Of a stretch of 64,000 nucleotides of DNA, positions 49,341-60,674 are shown piece after piece (position 1 is the stretch's first letter; each line of letters opens with the position of its first letter). A program made the translations under genes and the position numbers. Origin of the DNA: Tubulanus polymorphus (taxonomy: Eukaryota; Nemertea; Palaeonemertea; Tubulaniformes; Tubulanidae); assembly GCF_964204645.1 (NCBI RefSeq), contig NC_134027.1, positions 6,684,485-6,748,484 of the forward strand, given 5' to 3'. The notes below the pieces were generated by a model. That model worked only from the letters and a program-made list of their open reading frames with translations. It searched no databases and was not told the DNA's origin.

Positions 49341-52300
49341 CAATACAATGTAGCAGAAACAGTTTTGTGTTCGTTTCATTTCATGCCGGTGAGAACACAA
49401 AATGAGATATTGCGGAGAACTCCAATTAAAATCTTTTCTTGACAGTATTTTCTAAAAGGAGTTATTTTAATTACATGTTCTGTATGATTACGACATGGAA
49501 CATTTATTCATACATGTTCATGTCACCTACGTGACTACCTGTAGGTAGAACTGATGGCAAGGACAGAGCTATGATCCTGTGTTTTTTATGTTGAATGTTG
49601 ATTAATTTTGTATCTTGTTTATTTGCTTCGAAAAAAAAACAATTGCTGAATAGCATGATTTTCCTATACCTGTACATTCGAAGTTCTGTGTGAAAATCCT
49701 TATACTTCTGTTGTAAAGATTTGTGATGTATAAATGGGTGTACGTACATGGCAACCCCTGGAATGTTATCTAAAATTGCAATTTGCATCGAAAGGCTTGC
49801 CAAATGAATAACAAATTCTTACTTGAAAGATACTAATATCAGCTTTACCAAAAATTTTGTATCCAACTATTCGCATAAATAATTCTTGAAGAAAATAATT
49901 GCTCCTAGCTAAGAAATGAGTGAACAAAAGATTTTTTAGAGGCCAAGTACAAGTGATCAAATACCAAAATGGTCAGTGCAATAATATGTTTACATCTTTT
50001 TGAAGAACTGTGATATAAGAGCATGATAACATTTGTTATAGATTGCTAATCGTCAACTCCAAACATTGAGATGTAACTCCAAACCGCATTTATAATCTTC
50101 TTAGATCAAAAGATATTTTGTGTGTTATTTTTGCCAGAACTAGCTGGAGTCTTCTAGGCTTGTTCTTAGATAAATAAGTTTTAGTAGTTTCTTCTTGCGT
50201 GCTTAGTCAAACTATCTACAATGCATGTTATCAGTCATTCTCAATTGGAACATTTTGTTGTACCTCAATTATATGATATTTGATAAGTCAACTCTTCCAT
50301 ATTCAGCTCCAGAAATCTGTCAGATTTAACCTTCCCCATGAGGACGAGTTGAATGAAAGGAGGTAGTGTAGTCATTATACTTACTGACCTACATCAGAAA
50401 ATACAGATTATCAACTTTTAACTCAATAAATTATAATTAACTTGTGCTAAGTCAAATAATTGATGAAAAGCACGTCAATGATTATAGAAATACATTTTTA
50501 TTTATATCAAATGAAATTATGTAATTGTTGAAACCGTGATTATGAGTTTTGCTGAGTAATCAAGAACTTTCTGATCATGACAATAAGCATTCCACTGTTT
50601 TTTTTTCTGCATGAAATTAATAAACACTGAAGTTTCATATAGTTTTACAAAGTTTTGGCACGAAGGAAGACATCATTTCAATATCCCCTGCAAATCATTT
50701 ATACTTAAGTTTATTTTGTTGTTGATGTAGTTGATGTTATTAAGCCTATGATATTGTTTTCAACTTTTTATGTGAAACCCTCCTCATGAATGATAATTCA
50801 AAGTAGATAATTGAAAGAAAAATTACAAATTTACCTGCATGAGACATATCATGAACGAAGAAACATAGAAATTGAAATGATGTAGGCTACGTCTGATTTT
50901 TACGGAGATGAACGTTTGAAACTAACAACCCAAAGTTAACATCAACTGGATTCTCTATAACCTAGTCTGCAAGGTTCACCATCTTGACGTAAAGGAAAAA
51001 CTACCGTAGGTGGATTTTGCTCAAGCCAGAAGCTGGGTAGTGGAAATGCTAGTACAGAATTCCGGTACTGAGACAAGTGATGTTTTCATCTATTTAATAG
51101 TGAAGATATCATTAACTGTGATAATGCTAGTTAAATGAGCATGTTGTAAAAATGTTGAAACATAACGTTATCAATGAATTACCAAGAACTAATAAATGCA
51201 ATATTACATAAAATTATAATATCAGTTAGTTATCTCTGGTGGCTTATTCGTTGGCATTGTTATACCATGAACACCAATTGATGGGAGCTGAGAAACTTCT
51301 CCACCTTTTTGTAAGATTCACTGATTTCGAAATCTACTGTCCAGTAGGACACTGAGTGATATTCTTTTAGTATCAAGTAGCTAGCACCACTGAAGCACAT
51401 CCATTTTATTGTAGGAAAGACAAGAATCTTGTGGCTTGCTACTAAATTACTAATTTTCAATTTCTAACATGATATGAATAGGAAATAGCACATGAGATAT
51501 AACCATGGACTCTAAAACGAGTCCATAATAAAACGTACTAAGCCACAAAGCTAATAAAAATCCACATAAATCTTCGATCACTGAACTAAATGACCTCCAC
51601 ATGAATGTTATGATAGAAAGAAATCTCAGGTTTCATGATCATGATCAAATATATTTTCAATGCCAAAGGTTCCAAGAGTTAATCTACCCAGGTTAATTCC
51701 GGCAATATGGATGATTTATAGAAATGGATAAAGTCATACAGCTTTGGTAGGAATACATACCAAACTCTAGCAAAGCTTGAACTAAGCTCATAAATGTCAC
51801 ACCGGAAAGGAATAAATGTCAAACGACACAATTTCATACCTAATGAGGCTTTGCCAGAGAAAATTAACTAATCTACTAAATACAGTATATCTCTGTAATA
51901 ATTACCAATTTATTCAGAATATCTAATATCAAAACCACTTCATGCATGATTTACAACAAACTTCCTGGTAAACAATAAATGCTAATTTTGAAGTTCTATA
52001 CTTGTTAGAACCACATCCAATTGTCATAAATAGTTCACATTTTTCAGTCATATCCAATGAATTCCAGTTCAATGCGGTCATATATCCCTGAATATCTGTA
52101 AAGCTGACTGAGATCCAGATCCACGGGTCCTTTTTACAGGTACTTGAAATTATCATCCTCGCATCCAATAGCTACAATATATGAAATTTTATTTAACATT
52201 TTTCAAAACAACATTTCAGTAAGCGTGATATAAACTTTCTGTGTTACAACAATAATATAAGATAAGATACCACAATACGAAAGAAGTCAGAAAAATTTCC

Positions 52301-54293
52301 TCAAGCTTATATTTCATTCGACATTTTGACTATATCCTTATAGTCATCATCAGACTATGCCCTCATAGTCATATTCTGGAATACTAAGGAAACTTTTTGG
52401 CCTCGTTTTTCTATTGTATCATGGGATTTTATCTGATACAACATTTCGGTCTCATTGAAGACCATCGAATTGTAATGGGTAAATGGGGTAGATTTTTTAC
52501 CTGCTATAATACTGGTAACCTAGTTTTTCAACAAAGGTCTATGACCTATACCCTGCCAAGTATAGATATCTGAACATATGTAGAAACTACCATCTTGCAA
52601 TACAGAGGGAATGTGCAACAGGTTTCATCCACTATTCAGTAATCCTGTCAATGAAGAGATAAATGTAATCATTATTTTCAAGAACACAATGAAACAATAG
52701 CTGAAAAATTACGTTGATTAATTAGTGCTGATACATTATTTTTCAGGTGTAAGTTATTCGGAATTGTATCTGCGCGTATTTTAGTGTTAATATCGACAGG
52801 GATTAAATACAGTTTTTAGAGATGACACACTTGCGCCTATGATTATTCTATTATAAATGCGTTAGTAACAACGAATTTGGAAACACGTTTAAGCGAATCA
52901 TGAACTGAACCAGATGCCACTTTTTGGGCGAAAAACAATTTGACAAAATATCCACGACCGTCGTAGATCATGGGAAGAATAAAAACCCGATCCATGTGTT
53001 TATCGCATTCACATGGTATTTATTGCACCTAGGCGCAATGAAGCTTGACACCGCTTCTATTAATGGCAAAAACATCTAAGGATTGATAAAGCATCGCAAA
53101 GATATTTTTCCTAAGACAATAATGTCCATTTAACACTAATTCACACATAGAAGTATCATAACAACAAGCCAGTTCTGGTTTATTGCTTCACATCTTTCTG
53201 GTTTTTCGGAAGCTTAATATCAAACAAATTCTCCGATAGCTTTCTGATTAGATGGACATGCACATGTACAATCATGTATATATACATCTAGATACGCAGA
53301 AAAATGTATACACGGGTATACTCGAACGCCGAACTGAATTTTCCTTTTACCGCGCTTGATTTTATAACCGCAAAGAAGAAAGCTTTTTGTTTTAAGAACC
53401 GCGATAACCGATCAACAATTTCCAACGGTAAATCATTCATTTTTATCCCTTTCGGATCAAGTTAATCGACAAATTATTCTTTATCATTAGCAGAGATTTA
53501 GTCTTTTACTTACCATACCTGGATGGCAACCACTGGTCTTGCTTTGAACTTGTCAGGACTTCCAACATCTGGACATAAACTACATTGCATGTACACATGG
53601 GACAGATGTAATAACTGTTCAATCATCATATCACTTTCATACATTACACCTTGGAGCACTAACACACAGTACTTTCACACTCCAAAATCCAGACTTTAAA
53701 AACTGGTTAATGAAATTCTATATACACCTTCTGACGTCACGACATCCAGAATCTAAAATCCAGATTTTAGGCACAAGCAATGTCCGAGATAAACAGGGCA
53801 ACTAACAATTTAGAAAGGAATTTCATACACTGTTCTCAGCATTCGATCACAAGTCATCTAATCATTCATACCAGCTGCCAGAAACCAAAATTGATGTTGA
53901 AAATCAAGAAGTTTAGACATCACAACGGTTGTTTTCTACAGACAGGCACTAGCTTTAACCCTGAAAATTTGGCAATAATTTCAAAATAAATAGTTACTAA
54001 TGTCTGATGAGTTAAAAACCAGTCCATATAAAAACAAACATGAGATATAAATGATATGAGGTAATCGAGGCAAATGACAATCTACAAATGACACTTTTAT
54101 TACATAAAACGAATCCATTTATTTTGCATTTAGTATTGTACATTACATTTTTGTTAACAGATAAAGCCAAGAAAAACGTTCTAGATGCTACTGGTAATTA
54201 ATACTTCCGAGCACCTGAACTTTGTACATCACTATAACAAAGTACTTTTGCACGATTCAACATTCATGTTGCACTGGGCGTTGCACTTATATT
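49341..54293. other. Gene-free spacer of about 5 kb
   Basis: Between the eIF4E3 and NCOA5 3' ends. All ORFs are short and without motif. It contains a pair of related small hairpins at 52328-52370 and otherwise AT-rich sequence. No tRNA or other RNA gene recognised. Confidence 0.6.
52328..52370 (-). repeat. Two similar 18-base hairpins flanking CTGATGA
   Basis: GACTATATCCTTATAGTC and GACTATGCCCTCATAGTC, each a perfect 7-bp stem with a four-base loop, are spaced by seven bases. On the minus strand the spacer gives CTGATGA between the two stems, the hammerhead core with stem I and stem II closed. The required GAAA after stem II reads AAAA, so this would be a decayed copy. Confidence 0.4.
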
Positions 54294-54299
54294 TTATTG
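54294..54299 (-). terminator. Candidate polyadenylation signal of NCOA5
   Basis: AATAAA on the minus strand, about 170 bases after the stop codon. Two further AATAAA copies follow at 54118-54123 and 54096-54101. Confidence 0.45.
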
Positions 54300-54469
54300 G
54301 TATTATCTAAAATGAATAGGCCACATCAAAATTACTTGTAAGTAAAGATTTCAGTGTCAACTGACTTCATAGTGCAATACATGATCTAAGACAGAGTGGC
54401 CAGAAATACAAAACCATGTACCGAATGACCTATTTACAATTAGAAATGCTTGGAAAATCATCGATTCAA

Positions 54470-57400
54470 CTAATAAGGTACCATAGACCTCATAGCATTA
54501 GGACCAGGGGGACCGGGTGGTGGTGGAGGGGCTTGTCCTCTTACCATACCAGGACCCATCATACGTGCCGATCTCATCTGCATCTGTACGGATAAATCTT
54601 GTGCCTGCTGCTGCTGCTGTTGTTGGGAACTGCTGACAGAAGATGCGATATTTCGAATTAAATCTGGACCGCTTTGAATAAGATTATTAAGAGCTTTCTG
54701 GATATTAGGATTGTCCAGATTTAACTGAGTCGTTGGGATCTTTGGCTGTTGCGGGGATGGTGTCAACCTGTGAGCTTGTTGATATTGCGGCATCATCTCT
54801 TGTTGCGGAGTAGAAGATTGCATCGAATATACAGGCATCTGAAACTGTGGTGACTGGAGCAGAGCACCAGATGATTGGGAAACTGGTGCTTGCAGCTGCG
54901 GTGCCATTGGTCCAGAGGAAAGAGGTGATGAAATAGTAGGCTTTGGCTTGACTTCACTTTCTGGCTGAGGCAATGGTGTACCAGGATTCAAAATACTCAA
55001 TATTTTAGCTTGCAGCTGAGCCTGTTGTTGCTTAAGATCTTCTTTAGGAGGAGTTGCTGAAAAATAGCATATACAGAAATGTTAAGTGATGTTCCACACA
55101 ATATAATACCCATTAAACGGTGGTTAGACTTGAGGAATTCAATAAGAATAGAATCCCACCTGAAAAGCAGACATTTAGATGCATTTAGACAAGTCATGAA
55201 AATTGACACAACTACACTACCACCAGGAAAAAGCGTTTAACGCCGCAGACTTACCAGCTTTCTTGTTTTGCTCCATCTCTTTTAATAAAGTACTGCGTCT
55301 TTCGGCTATGAAATCACGAACCTTATCAAGTTCTTCCATAGCAAGGTGACGACCATCGGCCAACAGATTAAGCAAGTAAGCCACATCGGGCTCTGGCGGT
55401 AATATATCACCAGGTCGAGAACCTGGCTTTTCACGGCTTTGCTGTATGTATTTCTCAAAGTTACGCGCAACTAGATTCATCGCATCATCCAAGGGCATAT
55501 TTCTGTGCTCTGAGAGGAGAAAAGATAAAACATAAAACTTACACACAATTCTTTATTAGAATTTATTCAGTTATGCATACAATTCTTTAATAACATAAAA
55601 GTAAAGATCGATCATAATAGAATGCGTTTACCAAATAAGAAAGGTCACAAGGCCTGAAAACCTTGTCGCTTCAATTCAACCTGACATAGATGATAAAGGT
55701 TATGCAACGGGACAAAAAAGCAAATATCAAATACCAGTTACGAATGACAAATTCAACATTTCAAGCTCGAAAAAATATTTTATTTTCCAAATTATAACTT
55801 AACATATGAATGTGATGATTATGCCAATATTTGTAGTCGAAATGAGTGACAATTTGTCAAACATGACATACGCTGCCGGAAACTTCAAAAATCCTTCATC
55901 CACAATAAAAACAAGTCATTCCTTATACGTATAACAAGGAAAACATGAAAAATTTCTGTATAAAAATATGTCCTTTATTTCACACCGAATATTCGAAGTA
56001 GAAAATCACGCAACCCTTGGGACAACATCATAGCATCTTGTAGTTTGTTGCAGAGGCTTGACTTGGAGGTGTCTATAGATGATAGAACTGGCTTCAGAAA
56101 AAACCCTGTTTGACAGTTTACTATACCGCAAATGACACTGCCAGGTGTGCCAAATCAAGTCTATACAGTTATTTATAGTAGAAACTGGCATTATGTATGC
56201 CAAATGGCAATCATGGAAGAGAATTATGATTTCAACCTAAAGAAATTGTTTGACAATCACATAAAAAAACAGAAAAAACCAACTTGAGTTAAACACTAAC
56301 TAACCTTGCGGAGTTCCGATGAGTATGTTAAGCGTGATAGATCGATGTAGTTCATTTTGTTCATTAGCAAAGATCACATAGAGAATTCCACGACGCATAC
56401 AACTTTCTAGAGCTCCTTTCGGTGACATATCTGCTGTCAATACGACGCAGCCAACCATCATACCGATACTCTTTAATCTCTTGTCCAATAGATCACCATA
56501 CGGCCTAAATCGAGAACAATCAAGTGGCCTTCGTCAAAACCATTTTTCAGCCTTCCTTCACGCTTTGTACCGGTATATCAAAAGTCGCTAAAGAAGTTTC
56601 CTTCAAACCAGATATATCGTACATACCTGAGTAACCTGTCAGTTATGTAAATCATAGTATCAACTGGAGGATTCGCTTGACCTGTAGGAGCAGGATACGA
56701 ATCGCGATATACATCTTGCGCAGTTGTCATCCCATAGGTATCTCTTCTGTAATAAAATAGATATCCAGTAATGTATAAATACACTCCTATGTCTGTACAT
56801 AAAGGACGAGGCGTAAAAATGCAGACCACAGTTATTGAACTTCACAGGATTTGTCTCGGTCAAAAATGTATGGATGGACTAGCATACCTATACGGATCAT
56901 TCATCGGTGGCCGGCGATAGGGATCATCCACTGGCGCTCGTCTGTACACATCCGGCGTCATCCGTTCATCTCTTCAAAAACAATATTATTTCTTATAATC
57001 CATATTTTGAATATTATAGTAATACTGTGTCGTATATAGAGTGTAATACGTATATACGACACAGTATTACCATAATATTCAAATGTGGCCACATGATGTA
57101 CCTATATGGATCCCTCGGTGGTCCTCTAAGTGGTGAACGTTCTCTTAGTAATCCAGGTGAGCTAAAATGAAAGTAAAATACAAGATAGCGTTAGATAAGC
57201 CTACATTTTGTGCATACAAATTGTGTATGAATTGTGTTAACTACGAAGAATGCAAACATACCTGGGTCTATACGGTTGCCTTCTGCCATCCATAGCCATC
57301 TTCACATCTACAAAAGAATTGTGTCTTAAGGTTATAATCAATTCAATAGAAGGTAAAAATACTAACTCAACAAAGGGAAACAAAAGGGAACGCAATAGTG

Positions 57401-58145
57401 TCATCAATTCATTCTTACCCATACGATAACCGTGATAAAGTGAACCGTTTTCAGCCTCTACTGCTCGCTTTGCATCTTCCTCATTTTTGAATTGAATAAA
57501 ACCGTAGCTTTTATGCAGAGAAACACCTAAAACAGAAGGTAAATAACAGCTCTACAACGGTATCGGAGATATGGTAGAAATTTCGACTAATATCCGCCGA
57601 CGAAATGAGAAAAGATTTCGACACTACACTTTTTTTACATGATAGACAGACAAAAATATGTAGAAATAGAAACAACACGAATTCGTAGCAAATTTCTGAA
57701 CATAAATGCCTTGTTGGAATTGCAAAACACCACAATACAGTTCGAAGAATAGCATTTATTAGCATATAAGACAATTATTATGTAGATGTAAAATTTGTGC
57801 AATATGAGAAGCCTGCGTTTTACCTACGATCTCGCCATGTTTGGCGAACCAATTTTCAAAAGCTTCGCGAGTCATTTGGTTGGAATTAGTCGGTAAATTT
57901 GCGGCGAACACTCGGCTTTTCATCAATTCCGGATCGGAACTGTTCGTAAAATTTTTCCTCAGCGCTAATGGAATGGGACTTCGCCGACGATGCATGGGAC
58001 TATCACTCCTCCGTTTAAAAATCTTATTCGGACTTCGGCTGCGACTGCGCCTGCTTGTACTGCGACTTCTTCTTCTGTCTGGCGAACCGGGCGACCTACG
58101 ACGGTCCGATCCTTTCGGACTACGCGATCGAGAGCGACTGGGCAT
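54470..58145 (-). CDS. NCOA5: Nuclear receptor coactivator 5
   Basis: Nine coding exons: 58145-57824, 57526-57419, 57307-57262, 57161-57102, 56971-56888, 56746-56627, 56504-56305, 55509-55255, 55056-54470; 1,782 bases, 593 residues (human about 579). An Arg/Ser-rich N terminus (SRSRSRSPK, SRRSRSRSPN) precedes an RRM (RVFAANLP, SYGFIQF; about 78-150). An Arg/Pro/Tyr region with DPYR repeats follows, then an anticodon-binding-like fold (GMMVGCVVLTADMSPKGALE), a segment with LLNLL (an LxxLL-type motif near 359-363), and a Gln/Pro-rich tail with seven Gln. This layout is that of NCOA5/CIA, a nuclear coregulator of hormone-receptor transcription. The first coding exon has an acceptor at 58170, so a 5' UTR exon lies upstream. 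Confidence 0.93.
57000..57088. repeat. 89-base hairpin filling a 130-base NCOA5 intron
   Basis: Arms of about 38 bases (TAATACTGTGTCGTATATA at the core, perfect; a few mismatches further out) flank a 12-base loop. The intron between exons 57161-57102 and 56971-56888 is 130 bases, so about two thirds of it is the palindrome. Confidence 0.8.
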
Positions 58146-59269
58146 ATTTGCGGTACGTTTATCATTCAATCTACAACAAAAATTGACAGCGAAATTCAAT
58201 TTGAGTTGAATATGAAAAATTCTTTCTAGCAATCTGATAGAAAAAAGTTTTCAGCTATCAATTTTTATGGCTAATCGTCCTGATGATTTATGGCTTTTCA
58301 ACGGACAAATACAATATTGATTATTTCATTATGTTTGACTTTATGAAGATTCAATGAACGACATTAGCATCTAATATACCAACCTAGATAAACCTGCGCG
58401 TAGAAAATCAAAATGTGTGGAATTTTAGAAATGGTCATGTAACTTGGCAGCCGATAAAAAAACAAGACGCCAACTGTTGTCATACCAAACCAGATTATTC
58501 AAAATTCAAAATACATGCAAACACTCGAACCAGAAGACAAAAACGCAAAACGCGAATGATCATGTTCAAAACTGCAGCCAATATCATCATTATATTCAGG
58601 TCTGAGTAGCATTAAGCAAAATATAACTTATGAAAATAAGCAACTTGTATCATTGCTTAGTTGTCAGTCTGGTTAGGCAACCATAAAAACAACATACCGG
58701 TAACTGGGAGTTCTCTATATGTCATATGATAAGGCCTAATTGCTATGAACTCCATCATAAATAATCATTGTTGTATCTAAGGGCTGAGGCAATGATATGA
58801 TTTTTGATTATTGCAAATGTTTTTACCATTATCGCTAGTCTTTTGCCTAAAACATATCTGAAGAACTCCTATCTGTACATGCAACACCAGAGAAAATGAT
58901 TAGTAAACAAACAGCTTTTTTTCATACTTTCTAGACCTTTCTAGCACTAATAAATGTGGCGTTGGAACCGGCGCGACTGCAGCAGAGAAAGCTGCGGCAA
59001 TAATTTACTGAATGACCATTTTTTTCTTTAAATACTATGTTTTTGACAAATTGAAGTAAATTCGCCACACCAATAAAACCAGAACCTGTCAAAATCGGCC
59101 GCGGCAATCAAAAATTTCTTCCAACGCGCTTGATAGTTAGCTTATTTGAAAATACATGTATTTCATGTATCATTTATTACTAAATTGACAAGTACTGACC
59201 TAGAGAAAACAAAAAGGCAAAACAAGACAGCATCAGCTACAGTCACTCTGGATGGAGATTCATTTTTTC

Positions 59270-59434
59270 CACATGGGCTCGTATTTGAAGTTTGGAGGTG
59301 AACTGTAGCTTATTAGATCATCCAGTATCCCTGGTACTATACATATAAGAAAGTTCTTTATATATATATAGTACCAGGGATACTGGATGATCTAGGCTAC
59401 AGTTCACCCCAATCTTCAAATACGAGCCCCTGTG
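59270..59434. mobile_element. 165-bp palindromic MITE-like element
   Basis: GGGCTCGTATTTGAAG and GATCATCCAGTATCCCTGGTACTATA reappear as near-perfect inverted copies in the right half; the centre is a (TA)n-rich loop. No ORF. It lies upstream of NCOA5, in its 5' flank or first intron. Confidence 0.78.
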
Positions 59435-60099
59435 ATTTTTTCAAGTAGCCTACTTTGAATCCTTATCCTACCGAAGCTTACCCTAAAATCGGAGAAGTGT
59501 AATATACAGTGAAAAGACCTCAACATATATTCTTGTTAGTTGTGGGTCAATCATAATGTTATCTTGATTAATTCAATCTCGCGCTTGCTTTATTATGTTT
59601 TATGTTTATAAGGCCTAAATTTGAATTTGGATTTATTTTAGGCTTAATTTAGCCTTGTTGGTAATTCCGGAAGGTAAAAAGGAGCCGTAGTACCAATAAC
59701 AAATATATAAATATATACTGCACACTTACTTGTGATCCTATAGTCGTTATTCTACTAGTTCAACGATCAAAAGGCATGCAAACTTACACATCAAATCCAA
59801 AAAACATGTTTGAAATCACCAAAACTGGAAAAAAATAGATAATGGAGTCTTGATATTTCCTACTATTCACAGTCCGTGACGTCATCAAAGCGAGTCAATA
59901 AATTCAATTCAATTATTTTTTTTTATGGGAAAGTGTAAAAACCGGATTGGGATTAGCTCGGTGGAGACGGCCTTATGTTGGTCCTTTGACCACCGCGACG
60001 CATCTTGGCATTTAGTATTAAAATAGGGATGATTTTCCCTTTTATTTAATTTTCCAAGGCGGTCGGAGTAAAATTCTGACTTGTGTACATGTTTTATTA

Positions 60100-60255
60100 C
60101 TAATAGCTTTTATAATCGGCCGGCTTGTCGTTTTCGCCATCGGGATCCCAGACGCCTACGGGTAAACTAAAAGGCAATGCGGTGGGCCGAGTCTGACGTA
60201 GCATCTCCTTCCGCAGAAGGCCTACATACTCCAACGTTTTCAGATTAAAAATCAT
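60100..60255 (-). CDS. Small ORF of 51 codons, unknown
   Basis: ATG 60255 to stop 60100, starting MIFNLKTLEYVGLLRKEMLR and ending DGENDKPADYKSY. It is richer in GC than its surroundings and lies between NCOA5 and the transglutaminase, on the same strand as both. The sequence has a basic amphipathic N-terminal half and an acidic tail, and no repeat character. AATAAA follows four bases after the stop. It might be a microprotein, or the last exon of a spliced gene entering at TATGTAG|GCC. I do not recognise it. Confidence 0.4.
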   Translation of the reverse strand: MIFNLKTLEYVGLLRKEMLRQTRPTALPFSLPVGVWDPDGENDKPADYKSY

Positions 60256-60532
60256 GCAACACAATAAGATATGAATATTTTATTGCAATGAATGTTAAAT
60301 TGTCGGATATAAAATTAAACAATAAAATAGCGATTAACAGGTAATGAATATTTTTTTGCATGCGAAGCTTGTGATTTTCTAATTTGAGTATTCTATACTG
60401 ATTAACAATAATTGCGTAATGAACTCATTGAAATTATACGATAGCTTATAAATAGAGAATAGATAATCAATAAGAATACACCTTTGAATAGGATGATACG
60501 ACTTTGTGACTGATGACTGACCAATTATTTTT

Positions 60533-60538
60533 TTTATT
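60533..60538 (-). terminator. Candidate polyadenylation signal of the transglutaminase gene
   Basis: AATAAA on the minus strand, about 140 bases after the stop codon. Confidence 0.35.
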
Positions 60539-60674
60539 TCTAGTACCTCTCAGATCTTAATGAGATCCGGCGTTCTAAGTACCTGATACTTGACTAGTAT
60601 ATATTTAAGAAGGATGATTTTGCAATTTGTCACAATGTTAATCATTAATGGGTGTAAATCCCTTCTTTATGTAT

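Noticed and set aside
59944-60015. GGATTAGCTCGGTGG resembling a tRNA A box
   Set aside because: No matching B box or cloverleaf follows. It is more likely part of a GC-richer promoter patch.
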